Shown here one piece after another: positions 33,828 to 45,946 of a DNA stretch of 64,000 nt (positions are counted from its first letter, which is position 1; each line of letters opens with the position of its first letter). The DNA is taken from positions 87,203,563 through 87,267,562 of the forward strand of contig CAMTDV010000023.1 in the NCBI GenBank assembly GCA_947069175.1, read 5' to 3'. The stretch is from Scalesia atractyloides. Lineage: Eukaryota > Streptophyta > Magnoliopsida > Asterales > Asteraceae. The notes below the pieces were generated by a model. It ran no database searches. It was not told the origin of the DNA and worked only from the letters and a program-made list of their open reading frames with translations. The position numbers were made by a program, and so were the translations under genes.

Positions 33828-33916
33828 GAGTCGATACATTAAATCCTTTTTAAAATAAATGATTTTCGGATTTACTTAATTAGTGTATAAATATAATTAA
33901 AAACAGAATTATTTCG

Positions 33917-33993
33917 GGTTAGACACGTAGCTCAGTTGGTAGAGCTGCGTGCACGCGTACGGGAGGTCACAAGTTCGAACCTCACTCAGTGCA
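33917..33993 (+). other. tRNA-like module M4 (elongator-tRNA-like)
   Basis: Exact A box in TAGCTCAGTTGGTAGAGC (33928-33945), then GGTCACAAGTTCGAACCTC as a B-box region. T8 run at 34062-34069. Starts 167 bp after M3. Confidence 0.75.
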
Positions 33994-35043
33994 ACTATAT
34001 AACCGACCGAACCGGTCAACGGTTAACAGTAACGGTCAACGGTCAAGTCAAAAAGTCAACATTTTTTTTATTTTATTTATTTATTTAAATTAAAAATCAA
34101 TTAAAAATACTTAAAAATAACATTTTTAAAGTTAGAAAATAGCCTTAAACTCACAAAAATATATCCAATAATCCTACTAAAATTGATTAATAAAATCCGC
34201 TTATTTACCTTACTTTTTCGTTATTAATTAGGTTAGTTTTTCCTCGTCGATCAATCCTCTAAACTCGTGCGCATTCAACATCATCAACCGAACGCACCCA
34301 ATGTGAGTGAATCTTACAACTCCCCTTTTTATTACACGTTTTGGGGTGTATCATGTGTCACTTAAAACAAATTCGTTTATTCAAACTCGTGCCATACCAT
34401 ATTATGATCTAAACTTAGAATGTAAATATTGTTTGTAGTTATGTATTACATATTGTCAAGTTGTATGCAAATTATTTGTTAGGCCCATCAGTTCCTCGTG
34501 GGAGACGAGTTGAACAACGCGTGCCTTAAAACTCATTCATTAGGCCCATCAGTTCGTAGAACAACGCGTGCCTCAAAACTCATATATTAAGCCCATCAGT
34601 TCCTCGTGGGAGACGAGTTGAACAACGCGTGCCTCAAAACTATCTATTATTGTATGTGTGTGCATTATTTAATATTAAATGTTTTGTGAATAAGTTTACA
34701 TCTATATTTACTCATATGTGGTTATGCACTTTATTTTATAATCAATTCAATAAACTTGTTCAAATGTTTTTCATAGGATTCACTCGCCAACTTTTGTTGA
34801 TCCAAAAACCATTTTACACATGATACAGGTGAACAGGATGAAGCAAGGAAAACATAGGAAATGCCTTAAAAGAAAATAATGAAGTCTAGAAAGATGTGTA
34901 GAACATGTTGTAATTATGATTGTATGATTCCCTTTAAATTGTAATAATAAATATGAAACGTTATAATAAATGTCATGAGCTTTGATGAAACCCAATCATG
35001 CCCCGATCACCTTTTCCGCTGCGGGTCGGGGTGTGACATCTGG

Positions 35044-36111
35044 CGGGCCGCGAGAGTCACACATTGACCCGGTCGCGGCCCGTGAGACACCATGAATCCG
35101 GAGTAAACTAGACACGATCGCGACCCGCAAGAGGTATTCTTGGCTCTCTCGCGGCTCGCGAGAGACATGCACAATAGATCTGCAGCCCTAAATCCCAAAT
35201 CTTCACTTTTCAACCTAAATTCTTCACTTCACATATACGACTACCACTCAAACAATCACCATAATCCTCCTACAATCACCTCCATTCACTTTAATCTTCC
35301 ACCACCACTTCATCACATCATCCTTAACTGAAATTCCCACTTAAAGTTTTCATCTTTCACCATTCAAACGAGCTTTCAAGGATTTTGCAACTTACAGTTC
35401 ATTTTCTTAGTTTTTCTTGTAGATCGACGCTGAGGTATGTGTTTCTTGCAACTTTTGCACTTTAATTTCAGTATTTTACTTAGTTGCTTCGTATGTTTAG
35501 TGTCGAGTCTTGTTTAGGTTGCATGTTAGTTTCCTTGAGGGTTTTGGGGTGAACTTGGTTTAGGTTGAGTTTTGGATGTAAGGACTGAACACAGTTTTAG
35601 TTGGGTTGGTTTGGGTGCTAATGAATCGATTTTGCGGGTGGATTGGTTTGATAGGGTTCAACATTGAGTGTGGGGATTCGGGTAAGTAATGGTTGCCATA
35701 AAAATCATATTTTTTAAGAGAAATTTTAACCCGTCTTTTTGCATTAACTATAAAGTTTTATCTTATGTTTGGGACTCAATGGTGGGTTTTTTTTGGCACT
35801 TGGGTATTAATTGAGGACAATTAAAGTGCCGGGAGGAGGCAGTGTCATATTTTTAGGTATTTTTGGGTTAAGGTTGGCAATTTGGGCATTCATGAATATA
35901 AGATCTCTCGCCCGTATTCAATCTCCATTCGGGCGAGATTTGGTTTAATAAATTGGTATTTTTGCTAACGATCACTCAAAATATATCTAATATTTGGTAA
36001 AGTGTATTTTCTGGTCATGTCGCGAATGTAATGTTATACGGTCATTGCTCGAAAATGGTTTATTTTTCTAACGGTCTACCTGTTTTTGCCTGTGAATTGT
36101 ACGTTTTTGCA
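35044..36111 (+). other. Athila region between pol and env-like ORF
   Basis: Begins with GC-rich palindromic phrases (CTCTCGCGGCTCGCGAGAG near 35146-35164) much like those at 6390-6515 in the Athila LTR, then a C/T/A-rich leader and a splice-donor-like GCTGAGGTATGTG (35428-35440). It may hold a promoter or spliced leader for the downstream ORF. No protein domain seen. Confidence 0.45.
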
Positions 36112-37435
36112 ATGTCAGGTGAAGGCAGTTCGAGCAGACCAGGGAAAAAGAAGAGAGGACCCGCAGCCCGTCCAAGAGGAGATCCGACAGAAACTCAACC
36201 GCTGCCCTCGAATTTTGGGCAGAGATGGAGCATTAGATATAGAGGGGGCGGTGTTCCCCATGGGCAATGTATGCGATTACGGGACAGTTCTTTATTGAAG
36301 TTTGATCTAGACTCACAAGAGAGTGAGAGACTGGCCAATCTGATTACAATAGACCTATATCGTACCAACGGATAGACTGGGATATGTTAGACCATCTGGG
36401 TCAGAGTGGCAGGATTGGGCAGTTGTTGGGCGATAAATTTAGGAGAGTGCTAGATTGTGATGAGTGGAAATATAAGGAAATCACTCTTGAATTTCATTCG
36501 ACATTTGAGTACCAGCAAGGGAATTTTGCTGAAAACGATGCTGTGTCTTTTGCCCTGGGAAGGCATTTATACGAAATGACCATCCCTCAGTTCGCTGTAG
36601 CTACACAAATTTTATAGGGGGATGAGGTCCAATCTCGGAGTTCATTACTAGCCTGAGGGGGATATTCAAGAGGAGGCACCCACACAACATTCAAACAGAC
36701 GAGTTGGCTAGGTTTTGGGGTACAATTTCATCCGCGCCGTACTCCAACAACATGGTTGCTAGCGACATTATCGATCCGGTTTACCGGTTTATACACAAGA
36801 TTTTGGCAGCCACACTAGTCGGTAGGGGGCAGGGGGATAATAAAGTAAACCAGGTCAGCTATTCTGTTTGATATGTATGGTTAAGCGACCCGTGAACTTG
36901 GCCAGTATTTTCGCGTGGTCGATGAAGCGGTTATGGAGAGGAGGTCCGGGGATCGGATATATTGTGGGCCCTTGATTACTTGTTTGGCGGGAAAGTCTCA
37001 GGGTATTCGATAGGTATACACAGACAAAATGCGAGAGGGGCCGTCTCCTTGCTTCATGGGTGTGCGGGATTTACAGGCTACTTGGATTTTGACTTCTCAT
37101 GAGCCTATCACTTGGGAACCTATTAGGCACGGTCCACAGGTTCACCCTCCTCCTAGTTCTCAGGCTGCTTCGTCAATGCAATCCGCGGTTCCTCCACGCT
37201 ATCAGAGACCGATGACCTGTCAAGAACTACCGGTCAGGCAGTATCCTCTTAGACAGCCCCGTCCAGACCTACTCACTTTAGATTCTTTGTATGACAGGAT
37301 GAAGACTTGGTTTGGAGACTTGAGGGGTTATGTGGATGAGCAGTTCGGTGGGGTCCGGCAGGTGACGACGGAAAGCCATAGGATGCACGAGGAGGGCCAG
37401 CATAGGTTGGAAGACAGAATGAAATACATGATGGA
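36112..37435 (+). pseudogene. Athila env-like / ORF1-type gene, truncated
   Basis: Additional ORF found downstream of pol in Athila elements; function unknown and no membrane segment or signal peptide is visible in what remains. ATG at 36112 (MSGEGSSSRPGKKKRG, basic N terminus). A stop follows at 36373-36375. Sequence continues in another frame with LEFHSTFEYQQGNFAEND and SFALGRHLYEMTIPQFA (36470-36600), typical of the Athila ORF1 protein family. It is then broken by stops, with a last open stretch 37029-37435. The LTR array interrupts it at 37436; the remainder is not found in this window. Confidence 0.65.
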
Positions 37436-40005
37436 TGTCACACCCCGACCCGCAGCGGAAAAGGTGATTGGGGCATGATTCGGTTTTCATCAAAGCTCAT
37501 GACATTTATTATAACGATTCATATTTATTATACAATTTAAAGGGGATCATACAATCATAATTACAACATGTTCTACACATCTTTCTAGACTTCATTATTT
37601 TCTTCTAAGGCATTTCCTATGTTTTACTTGCTTCATTCTGTTCACCTGTATCATGTGTAAAAATGGTTTTTGGATCAACAAAAATTGGAGAGTGAATCCT
37701 ATGAAAAATATTTGAACAAGTTTATTGAATTGATTATAAAATAAAGTGCATAACCACATATGAGTAAATATAGATGTAAACTTATTCACAAAACACTTAA
37801 TATTAAATAATGCACACACATACAATAATAGATTGTTTTGAGGCACGCGTTGTTCAACTCGTGTCCCACGAGGAACTGATGGGCCTAACGAATGAGTTTT
37901 GAGGCACGCGTTGTTCTACGAACTGATGGGCCTAATGAATGAGTTTTAAGGCACGCGTTGTTCAACTCGTTCTCCACGAGGAACTGATGGGCCTAACAAA
38001 TAATTTGCATACAACTTGACAATATGTAATACATAACTACAGACAATATTTACATTCTAAGTTTAAATCATAATATGGTATGGCACGAGTTTGAATAAAC
38101 GAATTAGTTTAAGCGACACATGACACACCCCAAAATGTGTAATAAAAAGGGAGTTGTAAGAATTCACTCACAGTGGTTGCGTTTCTTGGATTGATGATGA
38201 ATGCGCACGAAATTGGATTTAACCACGAGAGAAACTGACCTAGATAATAACATAACGGTTCGGTAAATAAGCGGATTTTATTAATCAATTTTAGTAGGAT
38301 TATTGGATATATTTTTGTGAGTTTAAGGCTATTTTCTAACTTTAAAAACGTTATTTTTAAGTATTTTTAATTGATTTTTAAATAAAATAAATAAATAAAA
38401 ATAATAAAAAAATGTTGACATTTTGACCGTTGACCATTACTGTTGACCGTTGACCGGTTCGGTCATTTGTATGTGTGCGATGGGTGAGACTCGAACCCGT
38501 GACCTCCCGTACGCGTGCACGCAGCTCTACCAACTGAGCTACGTGTCTAACCCGAAATATTTCTGTTTTTAATTATATTTATACACTATTTAAGTTAATC
38601 CGAAAATCATTTATTTTAAACAGGATTTAATGGTATCGACTCGGTGCTCACCACAGGTCTCGAACCCGGGACCTGTGGTTTAGTTTGGCATACAGTCCAC
38701 CGCTGGACTGTGTGTCTAACTTGGTAAATATTCCGGTTTTTATTATACTTAACATCTTACTGCGTGTGGATCCGGTTCGGTTTTAAAAAAAAAACATTTT
38801 TATTACAGCGAGTGTGCGTGTGTCAAGGATCGAACTCGGGACGTATGCGTATTTATTTGCAAACAGTCCACCGCTGGACTGTGTGTCTAACCCGTTCATA
38901 ATATTGATTTTAATTAATCTTATAACCTAAGCGCTTCGTCTTCTTCGCGCAAAACACAGACAACGGTTAACAATGCTGTTACTTGTTAAATTAATTTAAC
39001 GAACTTTATAAGCGATTGTAATGTATTGAACAGAAAGGGTTTAGGGAATGATTGTACCGAACAGGTGACTTTTTCAGAACTCCGGCAAGGATTCGTCGGC
39101 TCGCTTTGTGAACTTCGGCTGTTAGGATCAATTAACAGTTTGGATGGATTAGATATGAAATTGAACTACTGAGCAACGATTATCAGTAGGTTTAAATGAT
39201 CATACCGGCTAAAGCGAGATTCTGGAAATTCCAGAAGTTTTCCAGCGAAAACAGAAAATCGGCAACGTCGTCAGGGGTTGATTCTGGGTGATGAAGTGAT
39301 GTTAGTAATAGTCTAATAATGGGTTAAAACAGAAAAAGTCGAGGTATTTACCGTGTAGATGAAAGTATCGGTTTTCCGGCGACTTGCAGAGATTTTCCGG
39401 CGAGTGAAATTGATTGAATAATCGGTGCGATTTTGAGCGAAAAGTTTACCAGAGGCTAGGGTGTGCATTTATAGGGAAGAATCAAGTTGAATTGGGTCTG
39501 ATTACCGTCTTGATTCGTTGGTCAGCCGTTCTCCGGCGGTTACAACGGATGTCGCGGAACTGGAGTCGGTTATAACCGATCGGCGTCGTTAATTCTTACG
39601 TTAAGTCAAAAGTAACCGACGATAATTGGCGAAATCGTCGGATTTTCCGGCGTCTGCGGATTTGGGCGCGCTGTTGACTGGGTTTGATTTTCCAGTTTTA
39701 TTATATGTATTAATTGTTTCAATATGTTAACAAATAACACAAGTGGCGGAGTGGTTGGATGGATGTGAGTTAAGGCTTTGTGATACTCTCGGCTGACCCG
39801 GGTTCGAAACCCGGCTTCAGCATTTAATTTTTATTTCACTATTTTTAATACATTTTCAAATATAAATTTTATATTCTAATATACTTATTAATTATGTATC
39901 GTTTAAAATTAATTTGGGCATTAAATACGCAACGAAATATTTAACTGGTTGTTCGGTTAATAAACGAAGCGGGTTTGGTTAACCCGGTTTTTGACGGATG
40001 TTACA
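37436..40005 (-). repeat. Array LTR 1 (3' LTR of copy 1)
   Basis: 2570 bp. tRNA-like modules at 38479-38553 (M4), 38643-38721 (M3), 38811-38892 (M2) on the minus strand, and 39742-39821 (M1) on the plus strand. About 60-bp subrepeats at 37835-38000. It differs from LTRs 2 and 3 at several shared sites (for example near 38930 and 39100). Confidence 0.92.
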
Positions 40006-40020
40006 GTATCCCCTACTTTT
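40006..40020 (-). other. Polypurine tract, copy 1 (also 45947-45961)
   Basis: The minus strand reads AAAAGTAGGGGATAC directly before the 3' LTR start TGTAACA; primer site for plus-strand synthesis. The same sequence stands beside the LTR at 54143. Confidence 0.75.
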
Positions 40021-41169
40021 AGAAATTTCGTCCCAAAATTTAAGTAGTGGCATGTTTGTCTAAAAAGGATGGTGTTTAATTTGACAGTTACATACTTAGA
40101 AAGGAGTAAGAGTTTAAATTTTTGTTTGAGGCGGTAACGTTCCTTGTAAGGGTTGAGTACCCTGCTACAGGAATCGCTTTTTGATGCCTAAGTTAATGAA
40201 TATTGATAAACAGAGTTGATTGACTAAATATGATTTCATGCGCAAGAGTTTTGATACGTTTGGAAAGATAAGGTTATATCCTAAAACAAAACTTCTAATA
40301 CTAAAACCTACATGGAACTTCTCATAACCGCCTGACAATGCCTCTGATCCTTTGGCAAGAATACTTATATATAGGAAGTACCAGCGGCGTATCCACCATA
40401 TTCTTGTCAAATTTTCATTGGTTTTATCAGTAAGTTATGATTGGTTCTATGATGTGACTCTAGAACATAAATAAACACAACAACCAATGTCTGAGTCCTA
40501 ATTCTGATAGTATACATGTTTGAATGATGACAGTACCTCTCTCGTTTGTTATGATGGAGAGGTTAGTCTATGTAGAAATAGAACACAATCCAATTTCTTT
40601 AAATGATGAGATGATATGAATGCTAAATCAGTGAGTATAAAACAAACTTCAACCAAGACAATACTAAATCCTACATGGAACTTCTCATAACCGCCTGATA
40701 ATGCCTCTGATCCTTTGGTAAGAATACTTATATATAGGAAGTACCAGCGGCGTATCCACCATATTCTTGTCAAATTTTCATTGGCTTTATCCATAAGTTA
40801 TGATTAGTTCTATGTGACTCTAAAACATAAACAAACACAATCAACCAAAGCTTGAGTCTTAATTCTGATAGTATACATGTTTGAATGATGACAGTACCTC
40901 TCTCGTTTGTTATGATGGAGAGGTTAGTCTATGTAGAAGTGAGACACAGCTCAACTTCTTTAAATGATGACACTGAGATACGTCGTGAGGTATGACGGTA
41001 TGAATGTTAAATCAATGAGTATAAAAACAAAATTGAAATAGTAATTCGCATTAAGATCCTTGGATAAATTTCCAATTTATAATTGAGATACGTGAAAATT
41101 GAGATAACATAAAGAAAAACATAAAAAACTAAGCGGTTGGAGTTGAATCTTGATTTTTGGTGAAGGAGA
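40021..41169. repeat. Non-coding 3' region with a 361-bp tandem duplication, copy 1 (copy 2: 45962-47111)
   Basis: Two units at about 40300-40660 and 40661-41020 share GCCTCTGATCCTTTGG, the ATATATAGGAAGTACCAGCG block and the GTTATGATGGAGAGGTTAG block at a spacing of 361-363 bp. It takes the place where pol should be. Small ORFs here lack any family resemblance. Confidence 0.75.
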
Positions 41170-42512
41170 CTAGTTGGGTGGTTCGTTTGGGCCGTCATTA
41201 TCTTCAACAGGATTGGCGTTGATGTTGAAAACTCTTCCTCTTGCTGGTGGCCTAGTGGTTGGGTTTTCTTGATTTGCTTGGTTAACTGGGTTTGCTTGAG
41301 CTTGGGTGTGTATGATGTTAACCAATCGAGGGCACGTGTTTCTATAGTGGGTAGGGTCGCCACAATTAAAACAAGCTCGAACATAAGGAAACATGGGGTA
41401 TTGGGGTTGTTGATATGTTTGGATCATGTTTTGAGTAGGGGGTGAGGTTTGGTTTTGAGGGGTGCGGCAAACCTTGTTCAAATGACCATAGCGTCCACAA
41501 TTCGCACATAGTCGACAAGGTAAGGTAGATGGATGGTGATAAAAACAGGTGTTACATTGAGGGTGAGGTCCAAGGTAAGGTTTCTTATTTGGGTAAGTTG
41601 AGTTGGGTGCTACTTGAGTGATTGGGATAGCTTGGAGGGGTACGGCTTGTGAGGCTGGTTGATTGCGTTGGTTGACAGCGAAAAGTTGCCCATCTCGTTT
41701 TCTCTTAGAAACGAGTTGAGAAGGGGATTCGGTTTGGGTGGAGTTTGAGGTTTCAGTTGATGCTTTATCCTTCTTCTTCTCCTCCTTGAAGTCCTTATTT
41801 CGTATGCGGTTCTCGGTGAGTTCTGTAGCTAACTCCATTGCTGCTTCCAAAGTTGCAGGTGTGGTACTTATTACAGAGTCTTGAATTTTTGAAGGAAGAC
41901 CTTAGATGTAGTGCTCGATCAAACGGTAAAGAGGAGTGAACAAGTTGGGAACCATTTGATTTAATTCGAGGAACCTCTTGTTGTATGTGGTGTGATCGCC
42001 TTCCTTTTGTTTCAAAGAATAGAACTCATCCTCCAATTTCTTGATTTCGCTCCTTGGGCAAAACCGTCTTGTCATGATTTCCTTCAACTCTTCCCAAGTC
42101 AAAGTCATAGCATCTTCTACACCTCGTTTGGCCTTCTCTGTATTCCACCATGTAAGTGCTATTCCAAGCAAACGACCGGTAGCATATCGCACTTTGAGAT
42201 CATCGGGGCAATCGCAATTTAGAAATGTGTTTTCCATTTCTTCAAACCAATGGAGAAGAGCGGTGACACCTTCAGTCCCTTCGTATTTTGGAGGGTCGCA
42301 GGATTTGAAATGCTTGAAGGTGCATTTAGTGGTTTTTGGGGGAGGATGACAATGTTTTTATCTTCTTGATTGACGGGATTAGCGGTAAGGGCTTGCTGAA
42401 CTTGAACTACAATGTTGGGTATTACGGCAGCCATTTGTTGAGCGATTTAGGCAGCCATGCGCTTGCGGGCTTTTCCTGATCTCATCTTCCTACGAGCGAG
42501 ACTAGAAGACAT
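41170..42512 (-). pseudogene. gag: gag of gag-only element, copy 1
   Basis: ATG at 42512. Capsid motifs FLNCDCPDDLKVRYATGR, LTWWNTEKAKRG, RRFCPRSE. Two zinc-binding stretches, CRLCANCGRYGHLNKVC and CFNCGDPTHYRNTCP. It ends at 41170 shortly after GRVFNINANP, just where protease begins in the 54-58 kb relative. Breaks: TAA at 42449-42447, 1-bp loss near 42347, TAA at 41904-41902. The last is TGA in copy 2, so an earlier TGA probably changed to TAA. Non-functional now. Confidence 0.88.
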
Positions 42513-43342
42513 CTACAAGGAATACATATCAAGGGTATGAGTTGGATGTTTTAGGGATCATGTGTCGTATTTAGGAATGAACATTCATAAAATAAATATA
42601 GAATAATAAATCTACTACATCCATAGGATGTCTTGGGCTTTGCTCGTAATTGGGCCTTGCATGCCGCCATACTTCACCTTCGTAATCATGTGGGCCCCCA
42701 TGATTACCGGGTTTTTCATATGGTTCGCATGTGTTAGCCTGATTACGTACACTAAAACCCGGAGAAAATCGAGAAATATGTATGTAACGTATGATATTCG
42801 GAATGTATCCAGGTGTGGACACGGTGACACCTCAAAGTGGGGTTAGTTCGAACGACGTTTGGTGTGGCATGCTTTGGCCTAATAGGTCCTTCGTACTCTC
42901 ATCGTTAGTCCCCAGGTAGGCAAACTGGTCCGTTATATTGGATTTATACGAATGCCAACCTAGACAGGACGTTCCGACTATCGGTACTTGTACCCTTACA
43001 GTTACTACATGCCCGTCGCATAACTCACTTTGATGAGATTTGAAAAATGAAAAATGCGACAAAATTTTGAATAACGGAAGTATGAAGATGATTTGAATAT
43101 GTGAACATTGAAATATGTATGATGAATGTGTATTTAATTATGTATGTTTGACGGTAAGTATAATTCACTATGTATCACAAATTGTAGTATCGGAAGTGTT
43201 TGCATGCATTCGTGTATATAATAAATATGAAAGAAATAAACATCATGAGTTTGCATATAACCACATAAACAATTAAAATCTAATCAACTATAGTATAGGC
43301 TCTAAGGGTCTAATAACCTATCCTATATCCCTATAGTCAAAA
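42513..43342 (-). other. Leader of gag-only element, copy 1
   Basis: Contains the conserved leader block (42832-43040) shared with the elements at 1-2684 and 51532-59792, and the ACTATAG/CTATAGT hairpin at about 43288-43337. Confidence 0.6.
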
Positions 43343-43355
43343 GCTCTGATACCAA
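43343..43355 (-). other. PBS, initiator tRNA-Met type, copy 1 (copy 2: 49285-49297)
   Basis: TTGGTATCAGAGC on the minus strand, 2 nt from the LTR. Intact in both copies. Confidence 0.9.
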
Positions 43356-43357
43356 TC

Positions 43358-45946
43358 TGTCACACCCCGACCCGCAGCGGAAAAGGTGATCGGGGCATGA
43401 TTGGGTTTTCATCAAAGCTCATGACATTTATTATAACGTTTCATATTTATTATTACAATTTAAAGGGGATCATACAATCATAATTACAACATGTTCTACA
43501 CATCTTTCTAGACTTCATTATTTTCTTCTAAGGCATTTCCTATGTTTTCCTTGCTTCATCCTGTTCACCTGTATCATGTGTAAAAATGGTTTTTGGATCA
43601 ACAGAAAGTTGGCGAGTGAATCCTATGAAAAAGATTTGAACAAGTTTATTGAATTGATTATAAAATAAAGTGCATAACCACATATGAGTAAATATAGATG
43701 TAAACTTATTCACAAAACATTTAATATTAAATAATGCACACACATACAATAATAGATTGTTTTGAGGCACGCGTTGTTCAACTCGTGTCCCACGAGGAAC
43801 TGATGGGCCTAATGAATGAGTTTTGAGGCACGCGTTGTTCTACGAACTGATGGGCCTAATGAATGAGTTTTAAGGCACGCGTTGTTCAACTCGTCTCCCA
43901 CGAGGAACTGATGGGCCTAACAAATAATTTGCATACAACTTGACAATATGTAATACATAACTACAGACAATATTTACATTCTAAGTTTAAATCATAATAT
44001 GGTATGGCACGAGTTTGAATAAACGAATTAGTTTAAGCGACACATGATACACCCCAAAACGTGTAATAAAAAGGGGAGTTGTAAGAATTCACTCACAGTG
44101 GTTGCGTTTCTTGGATTGATGATGAATGCGCACGAAATTGGATTTAACCACGAGAGAAACTGACCTAGATAATAACATAACGGTTCGGTAAATAAGCGGA
44201 TTTTATTAATCAATTTTAGTAGGATTATTGGATATATTTTTGTGAGTTTAAGGCTATTTTCTAACTTTAAAAACGTTATTTTTAAGTATTTTTAATTGAT
44301 TTTTAAATAAAATAAATAAATAAAAATAATAAAAAAATGTTGTTTTTTTGACCGTTGACCATGACTGTTGACCATTACTGTTGACCGTTGACCGGTTCGG
44401 TCGTTTGTATGTGTGCGTTGGGTGAGACTCGAACCCGTAACCTCCCGTACGCGTGCACGCAGCTCTACCAACTGAGCTACGTGTCTAACCCGAAATATTT
44501 CTGTTTTTAATTATATTTATACACTATTTAAGTTAATCCGAAAATCATTTATTTTAAAAAGGATTTAATGGTATCGACTCGGTGCTCACCACAGGTCTCG
44601 AACCCGGGACCTGTGGTTTAGTTTGGCACACAGTCCACCGCTGGACTGTGTGTCTAACTTGGTAAATATTCCGGTTTTTATTATACTTAACATCTTACTG
44701 CGTGTGGATCCGGTTCGGTTTTAAAAAAAAACATTTTTATTACAGCGAGTGTGCGTGTGTCAAGGATCGAACTCGGGACGTATGCGTATTTATTTGCAAA
44801 CAGTCCACCGCTGGACTGTGTGTCTAACCCGTTCATAATATTGATTTTAATTAATCTTATAACCTAAGCGACTTCGTCTTCTTCGCGCAAAACACAGACA
44901 ACGGTTAACAATGCTGTTACTTGTTAAATTAATTTAACGAACTTTATAAGCGATTGTAATGTATTGAACAGAAAGGGTTTAGGGAATGATTGTACCGAAC
45001 AGGTGACTTTTTCAGAACTCCGGCAAGGATTCGTCGGCTCTGTTTTGTGAACTTCGGCTGTTAGGATCAATTAACAGTTTGGATGGATTAGATATGAAAT
45101 TGAACTACTGAGCAACGATTATCAGTAGGTTTAAATGATCATACCGGCTAACAGCGAGATTCTGAAAATTCCAGAAGTTTTCCGGCGAAAACAGAAAATC
45201 AGGCAACGTCGTCAGGGGTTGATTCTGGGTGATGGAGTGATGTTAGTAATAGTCTAATAATGGGTTAAAACAGAAAAAGTCGAGGTATTTACCGTGTAGA
45301 TGAAAGTCTCGGTTTTCCGGCGACTTGCAGATATTTTCCGGCGAGTGAAATTGATTGAAGAATCGGTGCGATTTTGAGCGAAAAGTTTACCAGAGGCTAG
45401 GGTGTGCATTTATAGGGAAGAATCAAGTTGAATTGGGTCTGATTACCGTCTTGATTCGTTGGTCAGCCGTTCTCCGGCGGTTACGACGGATGTCGCGGAA
45501 CTGGATGTCGGTTATAACCGATGGCGTCGTTAATTCTTACGTTAAGTCAAAAGTAACCGACGATAATTGGCGAAATCGTCGGATTTTCCGGCGTCTGCGG
45601 ATTTGGGCGCGCTGTTGACTGGGTTTGATTTTCCAGTTTTATTATATGTATTAATTGTTTCAATATGTTAACAAATAACACAAGTGGCAGAGTGGTTGGA
45701 TGGATGTGAGTTAAGGCTTTGTGATACTCTCGGCTGACCCGGGTTCGAAACCCGGCTTCAGCATTTAATTTTTATTTCACTATTTTTAATACATTTTCAA
45801 ATATAAATTTTATATTCTAATATACTTATTAATTATGTATCGTTTAAAATTAATTTGGGCATTAAATACGCAACGAAATATTTAACTGGTTGTTCGGTTA
45901 ATAAACGAAGCGGGTTTGGTTAACCCGGTTTTTGACGGATGTTACA
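43358..45946 (-). repeat. Array LTR 2 (shared by copies 1 and 2)
   Basis: 2589 bp. Acts as 5' LTR of copy 1 and 3' LTR of copy 2. tRNA-like modules at 44415-44490, 44581-44658, 44748-44829 (minus) and 45682-45763 (plus). More similar to LTR 3 than to LTR 1. Confidence 0.92.

Larger units (their letters stand above)
32463..35038 (+). mobile_element. Solo LTR (family C/D) with four tRNA-like modules
   Basis: 2576 bp, TGTAACA...TGTGACA, TSD TCTGG, same family as the three LTRs of the array at 37436-51272. In order: antisense tRNA-like module (32646-32728), 22-bp palindrome (32884-32905), TATA box (32994-33000), three sense tRNA-like modules (33580, 33750, 33917), and three about 60-bp subrepeats around TAGGCCCATCAGTT (34481-34640). 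It lacks any internal region. Confidence 0.93.

Noticed and set aside
33928..33993. Functional tRNA genes in the LTRs
   Set aside because: A and B boxes are good, but acceptor stems and proper anticodon arms are not visible and the modules recur in every LTR copy, so they are tRNA-derived parts of the LTR, not host tRNA genes.
36112..37435. True envelope protein or endogenous virus
   Set aside because: No signal peptide, transmembrane segment or fusion-peptide-like stretch is visible; it matches the Athila downstream ORF type, whose role is unknown.
40165..40410. 81-codon minus-strand ORF found twice (also 46106-46351)
   Set aside because: Identical because the array copies are identical; it lies in the tandem 361-bp repeat and its partner ORF at 40549-40794 diverges by frameshift.
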